DNA of 64,000 nt from Rhodoblastus sp963727035 (GCA_963727035.1 CAVSEY010000011.1:47750-111749), one strand, 5' to 3'; shown: positions 52,858 to 62,455, counted from the stretch's first letter. Translations and numbers: made by a program. The notes: a model not told the origin generated them from the sequence alone.

Positions 52858-53739
52858 CTAGACGCTCTCGATTTCCCCGATGAATGCGGCGATCCGCTCC
52901 AGCGTCGGCGCATCGAGCAGGAGAGGCGCGTGCCCCTGGCCGGGGACGACATGGAGCCGGCACGACGGGAGCCGCGCCGCCATTTCGGCATGGACTTCCG
53001 GCGTCAGCAGGTCGGAAAATTCGCCGCGCAAAGCCAGGACCGGGGCCGTGACGGCGGCGAATTGCGGCCAGAAATCGGGCGGCGGCGCAGAAGGATCGAA
53101 GCTGTCGAGCGTGCGCGCCAGTTGCGGATCGTAGGAGAGGCGCATCCGCTCCGGCGTCGCGTTCAGAGAGTTTTGGGCAAAGATCCGCCAATCGTCGGCG
53201 GTCGCGCCGGGAAATGAAGCGCCCATCGTGCTCTTGTAATGGGCGATGGCGGCGTCGAGGTCGCGCAGCAGCGGCAAGCGCCCGAGATATTGCTTGATCC
53301 GGGCGAGGCCCGCGGGATCGAGCCGAGGCCCGACATCGCCGAGCACGACGCCCTTGACCAGTTCCGGCCGCTGGTTGGCCAGCATGACGGCGTGGAGGCC
53401 GCCGCGCGAAACGCCGACGAAGATCGCCGAAACGACGCCGAGCGACGCCAGAACCGTCTGGATATCGGCGCTTTCGGTCGGGAAGTCGTAATGGGTCCAG
53501 TCCGGGTCCCAGTCCGAGCCGCCGCGCCCGCGGTAATCGATGGCGACGACTTTTCGCCCGGTCCGGGCGCCCAAAAAGCGCGCCAGAACCGCGAAATCGC
53601 GGGCGGGGCGGGAGAGACCGGGCAGGCAGACCACGGGCGTCGCGTCCTTGCCTTGACCGGACTCGCCGTCCTGAACCAGGGCGTGGAGATTGAGCCCGTC
53701 CTGCGCCTGGAAAAACAGGTTTTTCAATGTTCCGCTCAT
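52858..53739 (-). CDS. Alpha/beta-fold hydrolase
   Basis: Soluble serine hydrolase of 293 residues. It has an oxyanion region VVCLPGLSRPARDF, the nucleophile in FVGVSRGGLHAV (GxSxG), an acid in LRGEFSDLLTPEV and a histidine in GQGHAPLLLD. ATG 53739 has GAGAG upstream; a longer start exists. It follows smpB after 17 bases. Esterase, lactonase or epoxide-hydrolase-like activity cannot be distinguished. Confidence 0.88.
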   Translation of the reverse strand: MSGTLKNLFFQAQDGLNLHALVQDGESGQGKDATPVVCLPGLSRPARDFAVLARFLGARTGRKVVAIDYRGRGGSDWDPDWTHYDFPTESADIQTVLASLGVVSAIFVGVSRGGLHAVMLANQRPELVKGVVLGDVGPRLDPAGLARIKQYLGRLPLLRDLDAAIAHYKSTMGASFPGATADDWRIFAQNSLNATPERMRLSYDPQLARTLDSFDPSAPPPDFWPQFAAVTAPVLALRGEFSDLLTPEVHAEMAARLPSCRLHVVPGQGHAPLLLDAPTLERIAAFIGEIESV

Positions 53740-53756
53740 CCGCGGCTCTCCCGGAA

Positions 53757-54236
53757 TCACTCGCCTTGTTTCAGCACTCGGCTCTTCTCGCGGTTCCAGT
53801 CGCGCTGCTTCTCGGTTTCGCGCTTGTCGTGCGTCTGCTTGCCGCGCGCGAGCGCGATTTCGATCTTCGCGCGGCCCCGGTCGTTGAAATAGAGTTTCAG
53901 CGGCACGATGGTCATGCCTTCGCGTTCGACGCCCCGCGCGAGCTTGGCGATTTCGCGATGCTTGAGCAGGAGTTTTCGCAGGCGCTTCGGCTCGTGGTTG
54001 AAGCGGTTGCCGGCGAAATATTCGGGAATATTGGCGTTTACCAGCCAGATTTCGCCATTCTTGTCCACGCTGGCGTAGGATTCGGCAATATTGGAGCGGC
54101 CCGTGCGCAGGCTTTTCACCTCGGTGCCGGTCAGGGCGATCCCGGCCTCGAACGCCTCGCCGATTTCATAATGGTAGCGCGCCTTGCGGTTGTCCGCGAC
54201 GATCTTGAAATTGGATGTAGGTTTTTCCGCCACCAT
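53757..54236 (-). CDS. smpB: SsrA-binding protein SmpB
   Basis: Partner of tmRNA in rescue of stalled ribosomes. The 159-residue protein shows KIVADNRKARYHYEI, GIALTGTEVKSLRTGRSNI, ANIPEYFAGNRFNHEPKRLR, and the basic C-terminal tail KQTHDKRETEKQRDWNREK that enters the decoding centre. It lies after dapA with two palindromes in the gap, a conserved dapA-smpB order. The tmRNA gene is not in the window. Confidence 0.96.
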   Translation of the reverse strand: MVAEKPTSNFKIVADNRKARYHYEIGEAFEAGIALTGTEVKSLRTGRSNIAESYASVDKNGEIWLVNANIPEYFAGNRFNHEPKRLRKLLLKHREIAKLARGVEREGMTIVPLKLYFNDRGRAKIEIALARGKQTHDKRETEKQRDWNREKSRVLKQGE

Positions 54237-54266
54237 TCGCCGGGTCGTCCCGCTCCATTGCTTTTA

Positions 54267-54290
54267 TCGATCGCGACCTGTCGCGATCGA
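54267..54290. promoter_or_regulatory. Perfect palindrome upstream of smpB
   Basis: TCGATCGCGAC (54267-54277), CT, GTCGCGATCGA (54280-54290): an 11-base perfect inverted repeat flanked by T/A tracts, 31 bases before the smpB start. It could be a protein-binding site or a transcript hairpin that tunes smpB translation. Confidence 0.4.
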
Positions 54291-54328
54291 AAATCCCTCG
54301 CGTCCACGCGGCGCCACATTGGTTCCTG

Positions 54329-54354
54329 GCCGTTTCTCATGAACGAGAAACGGC
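54329..54354 (-). terminator. Hairpin between dapA and smpB
   Basis: A perfect 10-bp stem GCCGTTTCTC/GAGAAACGGC with a 6-base loop, 18 bases after the dapA stop. It lacks a T-run, so it may be a 3'-end stabiliser or weak terminator. Confidence 0.4.
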
Positions 54355-54371
54355 GTCCTCCTGAGCCCGTG

Positions 54372-55274
54372 TCAGGCGGCGAGAGCGCCCGCGTGGATCA
54401 TGGCGGCGCGGATCGCCTCGCGCGTCTTGTCGGTCGAGGAAACCAAAGGCAGCCGCACTTCCTCCGAAGCCTTGCCCAGGAGGGAAAGCCCGGTCTTGGC
54501 GCCGGTGACGCCGGCCTCCAGAAAGGTCGCGCCATGCAGCGGGGTAAGCTTGTCCTGGATGGTCAGCGCCCTGGCGTAATCGCCGGCCTCGGCCGCGTTC
54601 CACAGATCGGCGCAGGGGCGGGGGGCGGCGTTGGAGACCACCGAAATGCACCCCTTCGCGCCGGCCGCGAAGCAGGAGAGCGCGGTCATGTCGTCGCCGG
54701 AGAATTGCAGGAAATCCGGCCCCATCGCATGGCGCTGCATCGAAATGCGCGCGACATTGCCGGTGGCGTCCTTGACCCCGATGATATTGCGCAATTCGCC
54801 ATAGCAGCGCTTCATCGTCTCGACCGACATGTCGATCACCGAGCGCGGCGGGATGTTGTAGATCACGATCGGAATGCCGATGGCGTCGTCGATCGCCTTG
54901 AAATGCCGGAAAAGGCCTTCCTGACTGGGCTTGTTGTAATAGGGCGTCACCACCAGCACAGCATCGGCGCCGGCCTCCTCCGCGTGCGCGGCCAGGTCGA
55001 TCGCCTCGGCCGTGTTGTTCGACCCGGCGCCCGCGATCACTGGAACGCGGCCCCTGGCCTCGGCGACGGCGATCTCGACCACGCGCTTATGCTCGTGATG
55101 GGAGAGGGTAGGGCTTTCGCCGGTGGTGCCGACGGGAACGAGGCCGTGAATTCCGCTCGCAATCTGCCAGTCGATCAGGGCGCGAAAGGCGGCTTCGTCG
55201 ACGGCGCCCTGCTTGAAGGGCGTCACCAGCGCCGTCATCCACCCCTGAATTCGCTTTTCCGTCGCCATCGCCAT
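54372..55274 (-). CDS. dapA: 4-hydroxy-tetrahydrodipicolinate synthase
   Basis: First committed step of lysine/diaminopimelate synthesis. The 300-residue TIM-barrel protein has GWMTALVTPFKQGAVDE, VPVGTTGESPTLSHHEH, GAGSNNTAEAI, TPYYNKPSQEGLFRHF, the tyrosine in IYNIPPRSVID and the Schiff-base lysine in IIGVKDATGN. It is divergent from the lytic transglycosylase and upstream of smpB, the normal arrangement. Confidence 0.96.
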   Translation of the reverse strand: MAMATEKRIQGWMTALVTPFKQGAVDEAAFRALIDWQIASGIHGLVPVGTTGESPTLSHHEHKRVVEIAVAEARGRVPVIAGAGSNNTAEAIDLAAHAEEAGADAVLVVTPYYNKPSQEGLFRHFKAIDDAIGIPIVIYNIPPRSVIDMSVETMKRCYGELRNIIGVKDATGNVARISMQRHAMGPDFLQFSGDDMTALSCFAAGAKGCISVVSNAAPRPCADLWNAAEAGDYARALTIQDKLTPLHGATFLEAGVTGAKTGLSLLGKASEEVRLPLVSSTDKTREAIRAAMIHAGALAA

Positions 55275-55485
55275 GTTCCGTCCTGCCGCCGCCGCTTTGT
55301 CGCCGCATGGGCGCCGCTTTTGGCGGGTTATTTGCCTGGGCCACTCATAGCCACTGATAAGGGCGACGAAAAGGGCCGCGTCAAGCTCACCGTCGCCGAA
55401 AAGGAAAATCCCCGCGGCGCAGCGTGGTTAACCCACCGTTAATTTCCTCGGCGCAGGCTTGAGCGCTGAACGACAGGGCGTTTCG

Positions 55486-57558
55486 ATGCGGATGATGGGT
55501 CTCGACAGGAGAAGGATGGGCGCGGCTTTCGTCGCCGCCTGCTGCCTGACGATCCCGTATATCCATTACGCGCCACGCCGCATCCCGCTCCCGTCGCTTC
55601 CGGTCATTTTTCCGCCGCGGACTTTTCCTCCGACGCAAGGCGGCAACGACGCCGTCGCGAAGCCCGCGCCGGCGCATGATCTTTCCGGGGTCGCCGACGC
55701 CTTGCGCTATTACGGCGAGGGCGAGACGCTGTCGGGCGACGCGGCGCTGACCACCAAAGACCCGCTGGTTCGCGACGCAGTGGAATGGACCGTCGTGCGG
55801 CTTCATCCCGGCGATGCTGGGCTGGACCGCATCGTCGCCTTCCTGCGCGCCCATACCGACTGGCCCTCCACCCAGTTGCGCAAGCGCGGCGAGGAGCTTG
55901 CGGCGTCCGAAAGCGCCAAGCCGGAGCGCGCCGCCGCTTTTTTCGCCGAATTTCCGCCGACGACGCCGGGCGGCCGTCTTGCCGTCGCCGAGTTGATGCG
56001 CAACGACCCGGCCCGCGCCGACGCGGCGGCGCGGATCGCCCGCGATCTGTGGCGCAACGCGGAGCTCGGCGCGGCGCTCGAAAAGCGCCTGCTCAAGAAC
56101 TTCTCCGCCGCGCTTTCCGCCGCTGACCGCATTTTCCGCGTCGACCGCCTGGTCATGCGCGAGCAATATGCGGAGGCCGCGCGCGCCGCCCAGGCCGCCG
56201 GCAAGGACGGGCAGGGGCTTTTCCGGGCCGAGTCCGATCTCGCGCATGGCGCGCCCTGGGCCAAGGTTTCTCCGCGCGCGCCGGGCAGTCTGCGCAACGA
56301 TGTCGGGCTGCTCTACCTGCGCATCCATGCGGCGCGCCACGCCGATCATATCGACGAGGCGGCAACTCTGATGCTGTCCGCGCCGCGTGACCCGGCCGTG
56401 CTGGCGAGTCCCGACGACTGGTGGGTCGAGCGCCGGCTGATCGCGCGAAAATTGCTCGACGCCGGCGACGCCCGGCGCGCCTATCGCATCTGCGCGGAAG
56501 CCGCGCCGGCCGCCGACGCCGCCAATGTCGAAGCCGAATTCACCGCCGGGTGGATCGCGCTGCGCTTCCTCAACGACGCAGCCCTGGCCGCGCCGCATTT
56601 CGACAAATTGGCCCAGATCGCCCGCGCGCCGCATTCGAAAGCCCGCGCCGCCTATTGGCAGGGCCGGCTCGCCGAGGCGCGCGGCCAGGATCCCAAGCCT
56701 TTTTACGCCCGAGCCGCCAACGAGACGGAGACATTTTACGGCCAGGTCGCCCGCGCCAAACTCGGCCAGGAGCCGGTCCTGCTGCGGCCGGCGCCGACGC
56801 CGGCGGCCGGCGACGCGCGCGCCGAGGTCGTGCGGGCGGTCGAATTGCTGTTCGATCTCGGCCAGCCCGACGCCGCGCGCCAGCTCGCGCTTGAAAGCGC
56901 CGCAATCCTGGCCGCGCCCGAGCAGATGGCGGCGCTGTCCCAGTTGATCGAGGCGCGCAGCGACGCCCATACCGCGGTGACCGCCGGCAAGGCGGCTTTG
57001 AGCCGCGGCCTCGCCGTCGACAGCCTGGCTTTCCCGCTCAATGGGGTGCCGAAATATTCCGAACTCGCCAATTCGGTCAGCCGCACCGTCGTGCTGGCGA
57101 TCGCGCGCCAGGAAAGCGCTTTTGAAGCCACGGCCAAATCGGGCGCCGGAGCCTTCGGCCTGATGCAGATGATCGAGCCCACGGCGCGCAAGGCCGCGCA
57201 AAGCGCGGGCGTCGCCTTCGACGAGACCCGGTTGAAGAACGACGCCGCCTTCTCAGCCCAGCTCGGCGCTTTCCACCTCGGTCAGCTGCTCGCCGAATAT
57301 CGCGGCTGCTATATCCTCGCCTTCGCCGCCTATAACGCGGGCGGCGCCAATGTCGGCGACTGGATCAAGCAATATGGCGATCCGCGCAAGCCCAATGTCG
57401 ATCCGATCGACTGGATCGAGCGCATTCCCTTCACCGAAACCCGCTATTACGTGCAGAAGATCATAGAAAATCTGCATGTCTATCGCGCGCGGCTCGACGA
57501 TCCCGCGCCCGACCTCGTCACCGCCGATCTTCGCCAGACGGCCGTCCCGAGGAATTAG
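55486..57558 (+). CDS. Soluble lytic murein transglycosylase (Slt70-like)
   Basis: Periplasmic peptidoglycan-cleaving enzyme of 690 residues. The N-terminus is a signal sequence (MGAAFVAACCLTIP), followed by a long Ala-rich superhelical domain (about residues 60-500). The C-terminal SLT domain carries the catalytic glutamate in AIARQESAFEATAKSGAGAF near residue 542, then GLMQMIEPTARKAA, AYNAGGANVGDWI and ETRYYVQKI. Length and layout match Slt70. ATG 55486 begins the basic signal region. Confidence 0.92.
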   Translation: MRMMGLDRRRMGAAFVAACCLTIPYIHYAPRRIPLPSLPVIFPPRTFPPTQGGNDAVAKPAPAHDLSGVADALRYYGEGETLSGDAALTTKDPLVRDAVEWTVVRLHPGDAGLDRIVAFLRAHTDWPSTQLRKRGEELAASESAKPERAAAFFAEFPPTTPGGRLAVAELMRNDPARADAAARIARDLWRNAELGAALEKRLLKNFSAALSAADRIFRVDRLVMREQYAEAARAAQAAGKDGQGLFRAESDLAHGAPWAKVSPRAPGSLRNDVGLLYLRIHAARHADHIDEAATLMLSAPRDPAVLASPDDWWVERRLIARKLLDAGDARRAYRICAEAAPAADAANVEAEFTAGWIALRFLNDAALAAPHFDKLAQIARAPHSKARAAYWQGRLAEARGQDPKPFYARAANETETFYGQVARAKLGQEPVLLRPAPTPAAGDARAEVVRAVELLFDLGQPDAARQLALESAAILAAPEQMAALSQLIEARSDAHTAVTAGKAALSRGLAVDSLAFPLNGVPKYSELANSVSRTVVLAIARQESAFEATAKSGAGAFGLMQMIEPTARKAAQSAGVAFDETRLKNDAAFSAQLGAFHLGQLLAEYRGCYILAFAAYNAGGANVGDWIKQYGDPRKPNVDPIDWIERIPFTETRYYVQKIIENLHVYRARLDDPAPDLVTADLRQTAVPRN

Positions 57559-57563
57559 GAAAA

Positions 57564-58223
57564 TCAGTTCCGGAGATCGGTCGCGATTCGCGCGAAAACC
57601 GCATCGAACATTTCCGGCGTGAGCACGCCGGTGTTCGTGTTGTAGCGCGAGCAATGATAGGAATCGTAGAGCGCGAGGCTGCGCATTTCCAGGCGATGCG
57701 CGGCGCCGTGCGCGAAGGGCAGGGCCTTTGCCTTTTCGCCGGACAGGCGGATCACGCTGTCATGGGCGACGCGGCCGAGGCAGAGCAGGGCGCGAAGATT
57801 CGGCATGGCGGCGATTTCATCGGCGAGAAAGGACCGGCACGCGCTTATCTCGGCGGTCGTCGGTTTGTTCTGGGGCGGAACGCAACGCACCGTGTTGGAA
57901 ATGCGGCAGTTGCGCAAGTGCAATCCGTCATCGGCGCGTTCGCAATATTTTCCCTGTGCAAAACCATGGCGCAGCAGGGTGGGATAGAGCATGTCGCCGG
58001 CCCAGTCGCCGGTGAAGGGGCGCCCCGTTCGATTGGCCCCGTGCAGGCCCGGCGCGAGGCCGACGATCAGCAGTTCGGCGTCAAGCGGACCGAAGGCGGG
58101 CACGGGCGCGTTGAATCCATCGGGAAGCGCGCGGCGGTTTTCAAGCCGGAATGTTTCCAGGCGCGGGCAGAGGTTGCAGTCCCGCCCTGGTTCGGAGAAG
58201 GAGAGAGGCGCCGCCGTGGTCAA
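57564..58223 (-). CDS. Uracil-DNA glycosylase, family 5 (UDGb)
   Basis: Base-excision enzyme for uracil and other deaminated bases. The 219-residue protein has a Cys-rich N-terminus (CNLCPRLETFR, Fe-S-type), LIVGLAPGLHGANRTGRPFTGD, LRNCRISNTVRCVPPQNKP and the late SYHCSRYNTNTGVLT, which together mark the UDGb subfamily rather than family 1 or 4. A TTG start at 58223 fits; no better codon is seen. It lies 43 bases after the NYN gene. Confidence 0.9.
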   Translation of the reverse strand: MTTAAPLSFSEPGRDCNLCPRLETFRLENRRALPDGFNAPVPAFGPLDAELLIVGLAPGLHGANRTGRPFTGDWAGDMLYPTLLRHGFAQGKYCERADDGLHLRNCRISNTVRCVPPQNKPTTAEISACRSFLADEIAAMPNLRALLCLGRVAHDSVIRLSGEKAKALPFAHGAAHRLEMRSLALYDSYHCSRYNTNTGVLTPEMFDAVFARIATDLRN

Positions 58224-58266
58224 CGGCGCGCCTCCTTGCCTTCATGGATCCGCGTTGAGGGGCGAA

Positions 58267-58884
58267 TCACTCCTCATCCACCGCCTGATGGTCCTGCGTG
58301 GCCGCGGCGGGGGCGACAGGACGGCGTTCCTGGAAACGCTGCATGCGCTCGGTGCGCTCGCCGGGATCGCGGCCGATCTTGTTGGCCAGATGCACGATGT
58401 CGACGAACTCGTCGGCCTGGCGGCGCAACTCGTCGGCGACCATCGGCGGCTGGGTGGTGATGGTCGAAAGGACGGAAACCCGCACGCCCTTGCGCTGAAC
58501 CGCCTCGACCAGCGAACGGAAATCGCCGTCGCCGGAGAAAAGCACCATGTGATCGACGTGATCGGCCATTTCCATGGCGTCCACGGCCAGTTCAATGTCC
58601 ATGTTGCCCTTGACCTTGCGGCGCCCCAAAGCGTCCACGAATTCCTTGGCCGGCTTGGTGACGACAGCGTAGCCATTGTAGTCGAGCCAGTCGATCAGGG
58701 GGCGGATCGAGGAATATTCCTGATCCTCGACCAGGGCTGTGTAATAAAAAGCCCGGATCAGCCGCCCTTTGGACTGAAACTCCTTCAGGAGCCGCTTGTA
58801 GTCGATGTCGAAGCCAAGCGATTTCGCGGTTGCGTAAAGGTTTGCTCCGTCAATGAATAATGCGATGCGTTCCGGATCGGCCAT
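58267..58884 (-). CDS. LabA-like NYN-domain protein
   Basis: Probable PIN-like ribonuclease, 205 residues. The NYN fold shows acidic sites in FIDGANLYATAKSLGFDIDY, NMDIELAVDAMEMAD and LFSGDGDFRSLVEAVQRKG, with VSVLSTITTQPPMVADELRR after it; the tail is charged. ATG 58884 is chosen because the frame upstream is unconserved. RNA target unknown. Confidence 0.88.
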   Translation of the reverse strand: MADPERIALFIDGANLYATAKSLGFDIDYKRLLKEFQSKGRLIRAFYYTALVEDQEYSSIRPLIDWLDYNGYAVVTKPAKEFVDALGRRKVKGNMDIELAVDAMEMADHVDHMVLFSGDGDFRSLVEAVQRKGVRVSVLSTITTQPPMVADELRRQADEFVDIVHLANKIGRDPGERTERMQRFQERRPVAPAAATQDHQAVDEE

Positions 58885-58920
58885 TACGAAATTCCACTTC
58901 CACTCTAACGGGGGCGGCAA

Positions 58921-59560
58921 TTAAACCTTAATCGGTTCAGATCGAAACAATCATCTAACTCAAAACGCAGGAAATGCAAGACAGGTGTGCATTACATTGG
59001 TATGGCGATTTCATGGCGTCACTTGACACATATTCAAACCTGCGCTCGATCCGTTTTTGGTTCCTGTCGCCGCCGATCACGCCAACATGGCGCAACCTAT
59101 TGACCGCGCGAGAGTTTGTCTAGTCGCCAAGGCCACTTTTCGGTCAAAATTCCACCCGCGCAGACCTGCGTCGATCATGAATACATCGATAAAATGCGCC
59201 TTGGAATTCGCCTTTGTGACGAATTGGGATCTGGCGGCGAAATCAAGCGGCAAAAATCGGCCCTCGCGAGTCGGCGGCGGCCACGTTCGATCTGCGTCGG
59301 CGACTTACGAAACCCATGGTCGCGTGAACCCTGGATCGAACCGCGCCGGCGAAATCGCCAAAATGGATAACGGGAAGGGCGCGTGGCTTCACTCGACGCC
59401 TTCAAGATACGCCGCCTACCTATAATTCGCATAATCAATATTATGGAACTATCAGATTATTGTTTTTGACCAAGGCGTTGGCGTTTCTATCGTCCATGGC
59501 GTATCAAGTTCGCGGCGCGTTCGGCGGCCGGCTGCTCCAAGGGCCGGCCGTCGAGCGCGA
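58921..59560. other. Intergenic region of 640 bases, no gene seen
   Basis: Both strands lack a conserved reading frame; short open frames at 59057-59438 look random. A TTGACA hexamer at 59023-59028 could start a transcript to the right, with only a weak -10 17 bases on. The stretch from 58930 to 59030 and the end near 59420-59460 are AT-rich, so promoters for the NYN gene and possibly an unannotated small RNA may lie here. Confidence 0.4.
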
Positions 59561-60790
59561 TCATTGCGCCGCGCGGGCGATGATCACGATCGGCGCGGTG
59601 ACCGCCGCGATCGGCAGCGACAGCACGGTCTTGACCACGCCGGGCGTCGCGTCGAGCGGCGCATTGGTCACCTCTTCCAACGGCGTCGTTTCGTCGGTGT
59701 GGACGCCTTGCGCCAGCACCTCCCGGAGATGGGGCGCGATCGCCGCGATCTCGGCGAATTTGTCGTGATTGAGCGGATTGTCGCCCTTCACATTGCTCAA
59801 GTCGACGACGATGGCGTTATATTCGGTCAGGCCCGCCGCATTCTTGTAATCGCCGAGCCGGGCCTTGTCGCCGGCGATGAAGGTGGACAAGGCCAGGGCG
59901 CGGTCGTCGTGCGACAGGACGATCAGGAACGGTTTCTTAGGCTTGCCGATCCGCGCCATCTGCGAGCGGAACACATCGACGTCGATGTCCGGCGAAGCGA
60001 GAACGATCATGCCCAGCTTCTGGCTGTAACCATGAAGCTCCCTGGTCATGGCGATGTTGCGGAACGCTTCCACTGTCACCCAGTTGCCCATGGAATGGGC
60101 GACCAGATTGATCTCGTCCGCCTTGCTCCGGGCGAGAAGGACAATCAGATGCTCCAGCTGGTCGCGGGCGATGGTGGCGCTGTTCTGGTCGTAGACATAG
60201 CCGGACAGCTCGCCGCGCGAAGCCCAGCTGAAATAGACCGGCACGGCGATGGCCTTCGAATCCTGGACCACCTGCGCCAGTCGGTAAAGACCTTCCGGGA
60301 ACATGGTGTTGTATCCATGGATAAAGAGCAGCACCCTGCGCTGGCCCGGCGGCCGTTGCTCCAACTGCTGGTTCAGCGCGGCCACGAAGGCCTTCTCGCC
60401 GTCCAGATAGTTCGCTTCCCGGGTGACGAAATCGGTCGCCGGGTTGGCTGGACGCTGCGACGGCCATTCGATATTGCCCGCAACATGGGTCGGCGGGACG
60501 CTGACCACCGCTTCGGCGAATTCGGGTTGACGCCCGCGCTCGCCGCTGAACATGGCGCCGGGATCGGCGGAGCGTTTTCGCGTCGTCTCGATCAGAATGG
60601 TGTGACTGCTGGCGCCGGGAACGCTCGCCGTCACCGGCGGATACATCGGGTCGGCGCCGGGGCGCGCGCAGGCCGCGAGCAAGCCGGGAAGGACCAGGAC
60701 CAGAAAGATCGCGCGCGTCCGGCGCCAGAAGGCCGAAGGCCCCGCCTTTCCGGGAATGAATGAACCTGGACGCAAAACCGTTTCCTTCAC
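59561..60790 (-). CDS. DUF900 alpha/beta-hydrolase lipoprotein
   Basis: Envelope-associated hydrolase of 409 residues. The N-terminus is basic, then hydrophobic, with a lipobox VLPGLLAAC. DUF900 features are VLLFIHGYNTMF (oxyanion), VPVYFSWASRGELSGY, ARDQLEHLIVLLAR, the nucleophile in NLVAHSMGNWVTVEA and ASPDIDVDVFRSQM. The C-terminal 30 residues are hydrophobic (VVKTVLSLPIAAVTAPIVII), possibly membrane-associated. Substrate unknown. Confidence 0.87.
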   Translation of the reverse strand: MKETVLRPGSFIPGKAGPSAFWRRTRAIFLVLVLPGLLAACARPGADPMYPPVTASVPGASSHTILIETTRKRSADPGAMFSGERGRQPEFAEAVVSVPPTHVAGNIEWPSQRPANPATDFVTREANYLDGEKAFVAALNQQLEQRPPGQRRVLLFIHGYNTMFPEGLYRLAQVVQDSKAIAVPVYFSWASRGELSGYVYDQNSATIARDQLEHLIVLLARSKADEINLVAHSMGNWVTVEAFRNIAMTRELHGYSQKLGMIVLASPDIDVDVFRSQMARIGKPKKPFLIVLSHDDRALALSTFIAGDKARLGDYKNAAGLTEYNAIVVDLSNVKGDNPLNHDKFAEIAAIAPHLREVLAQGVHTDETTPLEEVTNAPLDATPGVVKTVLSLPIAAVTAPIVIIARAAQ

Positions 60791-61255
60791 GAAGTCCTGG
60801 GCCCCTGCCCCCGTCGCGCTTCCGTCACCGATGAATGGACGGACGCAGGCTATACGAGACGCCTGGCCTCGGCCATCGCGGGCGGCCGCGGAAAGGGCGG
60901 CGGGACGGCTCCGGGCGCGGAAAAAACGCGCGAGCGATGCGATTTTCTTGTCACCGAACGATCGAGCGCCTCGAAAAAGTCGCGACGCCGCCAGTCGATA
61001 GCCTATTGATCTAACGATTGAATATTTGATCCTGCCGGATTGCGGGGGTGTCGGTCGGCGGCGGCCGCGCGGGCGCTGTTGCAGCGGCGCCGCACTCGCG
61101 GCTTATTTTTCGCATTGGCGCGGCAAGGCGCGGGCGCCGGTCGTCGCTTCGGCTTCGCGACGGGCGCTGTTTTGACGAAAGTTGGAAAAGGCTCAATGAT
61201 CTTCCCGGCGGCCGGTCTATGATCGTCCTATCGAATCCTCTCCAACAGGCGCTTC
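60791..61255. other. Intergenic region of 465 bases, no gene seen
   Basis: No conserved frame on either strand. It separates divergent genes and must carry promoters for both; AT-rich patches occur at about 60930-60960 and 60995-61035. Confidence 0.4.
61172..61200 (+). promoter_or_regulatory. Possible promoter for the methionine gamma-lyase gene
   Basis: TTGACG (61172-61177), 17-base spacer, AATGAT (61195-61200), 56 bases before the start at 61256. The -35 match is good and the -10 match is moderate. Confidence 0.35.
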
Positions 61256-62455
61256 ATGACCTCGAAAAATGCCGAACAAGGTTTCGCCACCCGGGCGATC
61301 CACCATGGATACAACCCGCTCGATTATCACGGCGCGCTGAACCCGCCGGTCTTCCTGACCTCGACCTACGCCTTCGCCACCTCGCGCGCGGGCAGCGACA
61401 TTTTTGCCGGCGAGGCCGAGGGCTACATTTATAGCCGGGTCGGCAACCCGACCGTCAGCGTCCTCGAAAAAAGGCTCGCCGCGCTCGAAGGCGGCGAGGC
61501 GGGACTGGCGACTTCCTCCGGCGTCGGCGCCCTGACGGCGGTGATCTGGACCCTGCTCAAATCGGGCGACGAGATCGTGGCCGACCAGATGCTCTATGGC
61601 TGCACCTTCGGCCTGCTGGAGCACCATATCCGGCGCTTCGGGATCGAAACCCGTTTCGCCGACCTGACCGATCCCGACAATCTTAAAAAGGCGCTTGGGC
61701 CGAAGACCCGCATGGTCTTCACCGAGACGCCGTCCAATCCCAACATGCGGATCGTGGACATTGCCGCGATCGCCGAAATCTGCCGCAAGGCCGGCGTCCC
61801 GCTGGTGGTGGACAATACCTATTGCACCCCCTATCTCCAGCGGCCCCTTGCGCTCGGCGCGGACATCGTCACCCATTCGGCGACCAAATATCTCGGCGGC
61901 CATGGCGACCTGATCGCGGGCGCGGTGGTGGCCAGCAAGGAGATGATCGACCAGTTCCGCTTTGTCGGGATCAAGGAGATGAACGGCGCCTGCATGTCGG
62001 CTTTCGACGCCTTTCTGGTCTTGCGCGGCCTCAAAACCCTTGCCCTGCGGATGGAGCGCCATTCGGCCACCGCGCATAAACTCGCTCATGATCTGGAAGC
62101 CCATCCGGCGGTGGAGCGCGTCTATTATCCCGGTCTCGACAGCCATCCGCAAAAGCAGGTCGCGCGGCGCCAGATGAGCCTGATGGGCGGGATGATCGCG
62201 CTGGAATTGCGCGGCGGCCTTGAGGCCGGGCGCGCCTTCATGGACGGGGTTGAACTGGCGACCCGCGCGGTGAGCCTCGGCGACGCCGAAACCCTCGTCC
62301 AGCATCCCGCCAGCATGACCCACGCCACCTACACCCCCGACGAGCGCGCCCGCCACGGCTTTACCGACGGCCTCGTCCGTCTCTCCATCGGGCTGGAGGA
62401 CTACGAGGACCTGCGCGCCGACCTGATCGGCGCGCTGGACAAGATTGGGCGGTAG
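61256..62455 (+). CDS. Methionine gamma-lyase (Cys/Met-metabolism PLP enzyme)
   Basis: PLP enzyme expected to split methionine into methanethiol, 2-oxobutyrate and ammonia. The 399-residue protein has the Cys/Met family marks: YSRVGNPTVSVLEKRLAALE, ETPSNPNMRIVDI, DNTYCTPYLQRPL and the PLP lysine in HSATKYLGGHGD near residue 209. The motif LYGCTFGLL near residue 114 carries the cysteine characteristic of methionine gamma-lyases, which separates it from cystathionine gamma-synthase/lyase. Activity on homocysteine or O-acetylhomoserine remains possible. Confidence 0.88.
   Translation: MTSKNAEQGFATRAIHHGYNPLDYHGALNPPVFLTSTYAFATSRAGSDIFAGEAEGYIYSRVGNPTVSVLEKRLAALEGGEAGLATSSGVGALTAVIWTLLKSGDEIVADQMLYGCTFGLLEHHIRRFGIETRFADLTDPDNLKKALGPKTRMVFTETPSNPNMRIVDIAAIAEICRKAGVPLVVDNTYCTPYLQRPLALGADIVTHSATKYLGGHGDLIAGAVVASKEMIDQFRFVGIKEMNGACMSAFDAFLVLRGLKTLALRMERHSATAHKLAHDLEAHPAVERVYYPGLDSHPQKQVARRQMSLMGGMIALELRGGLEAGRAFMDGVELATRAVSLGDAETLVQHPASMTHATYTPDERARHGFTDGLVRLSIGLEDYEDLRADLIGALDKIGR

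Noticed and set aside
55387..57201. Long antisense frame opposite the lytic transglycosylase
   Set aside because: No family match and complementary to a gene with a clear SLT catalytic domain.
59057..59425. A 122-codon plus-strand frame in the spacer after the NYN gene
   Set aside because: No homology, no domain and random-looking composition.
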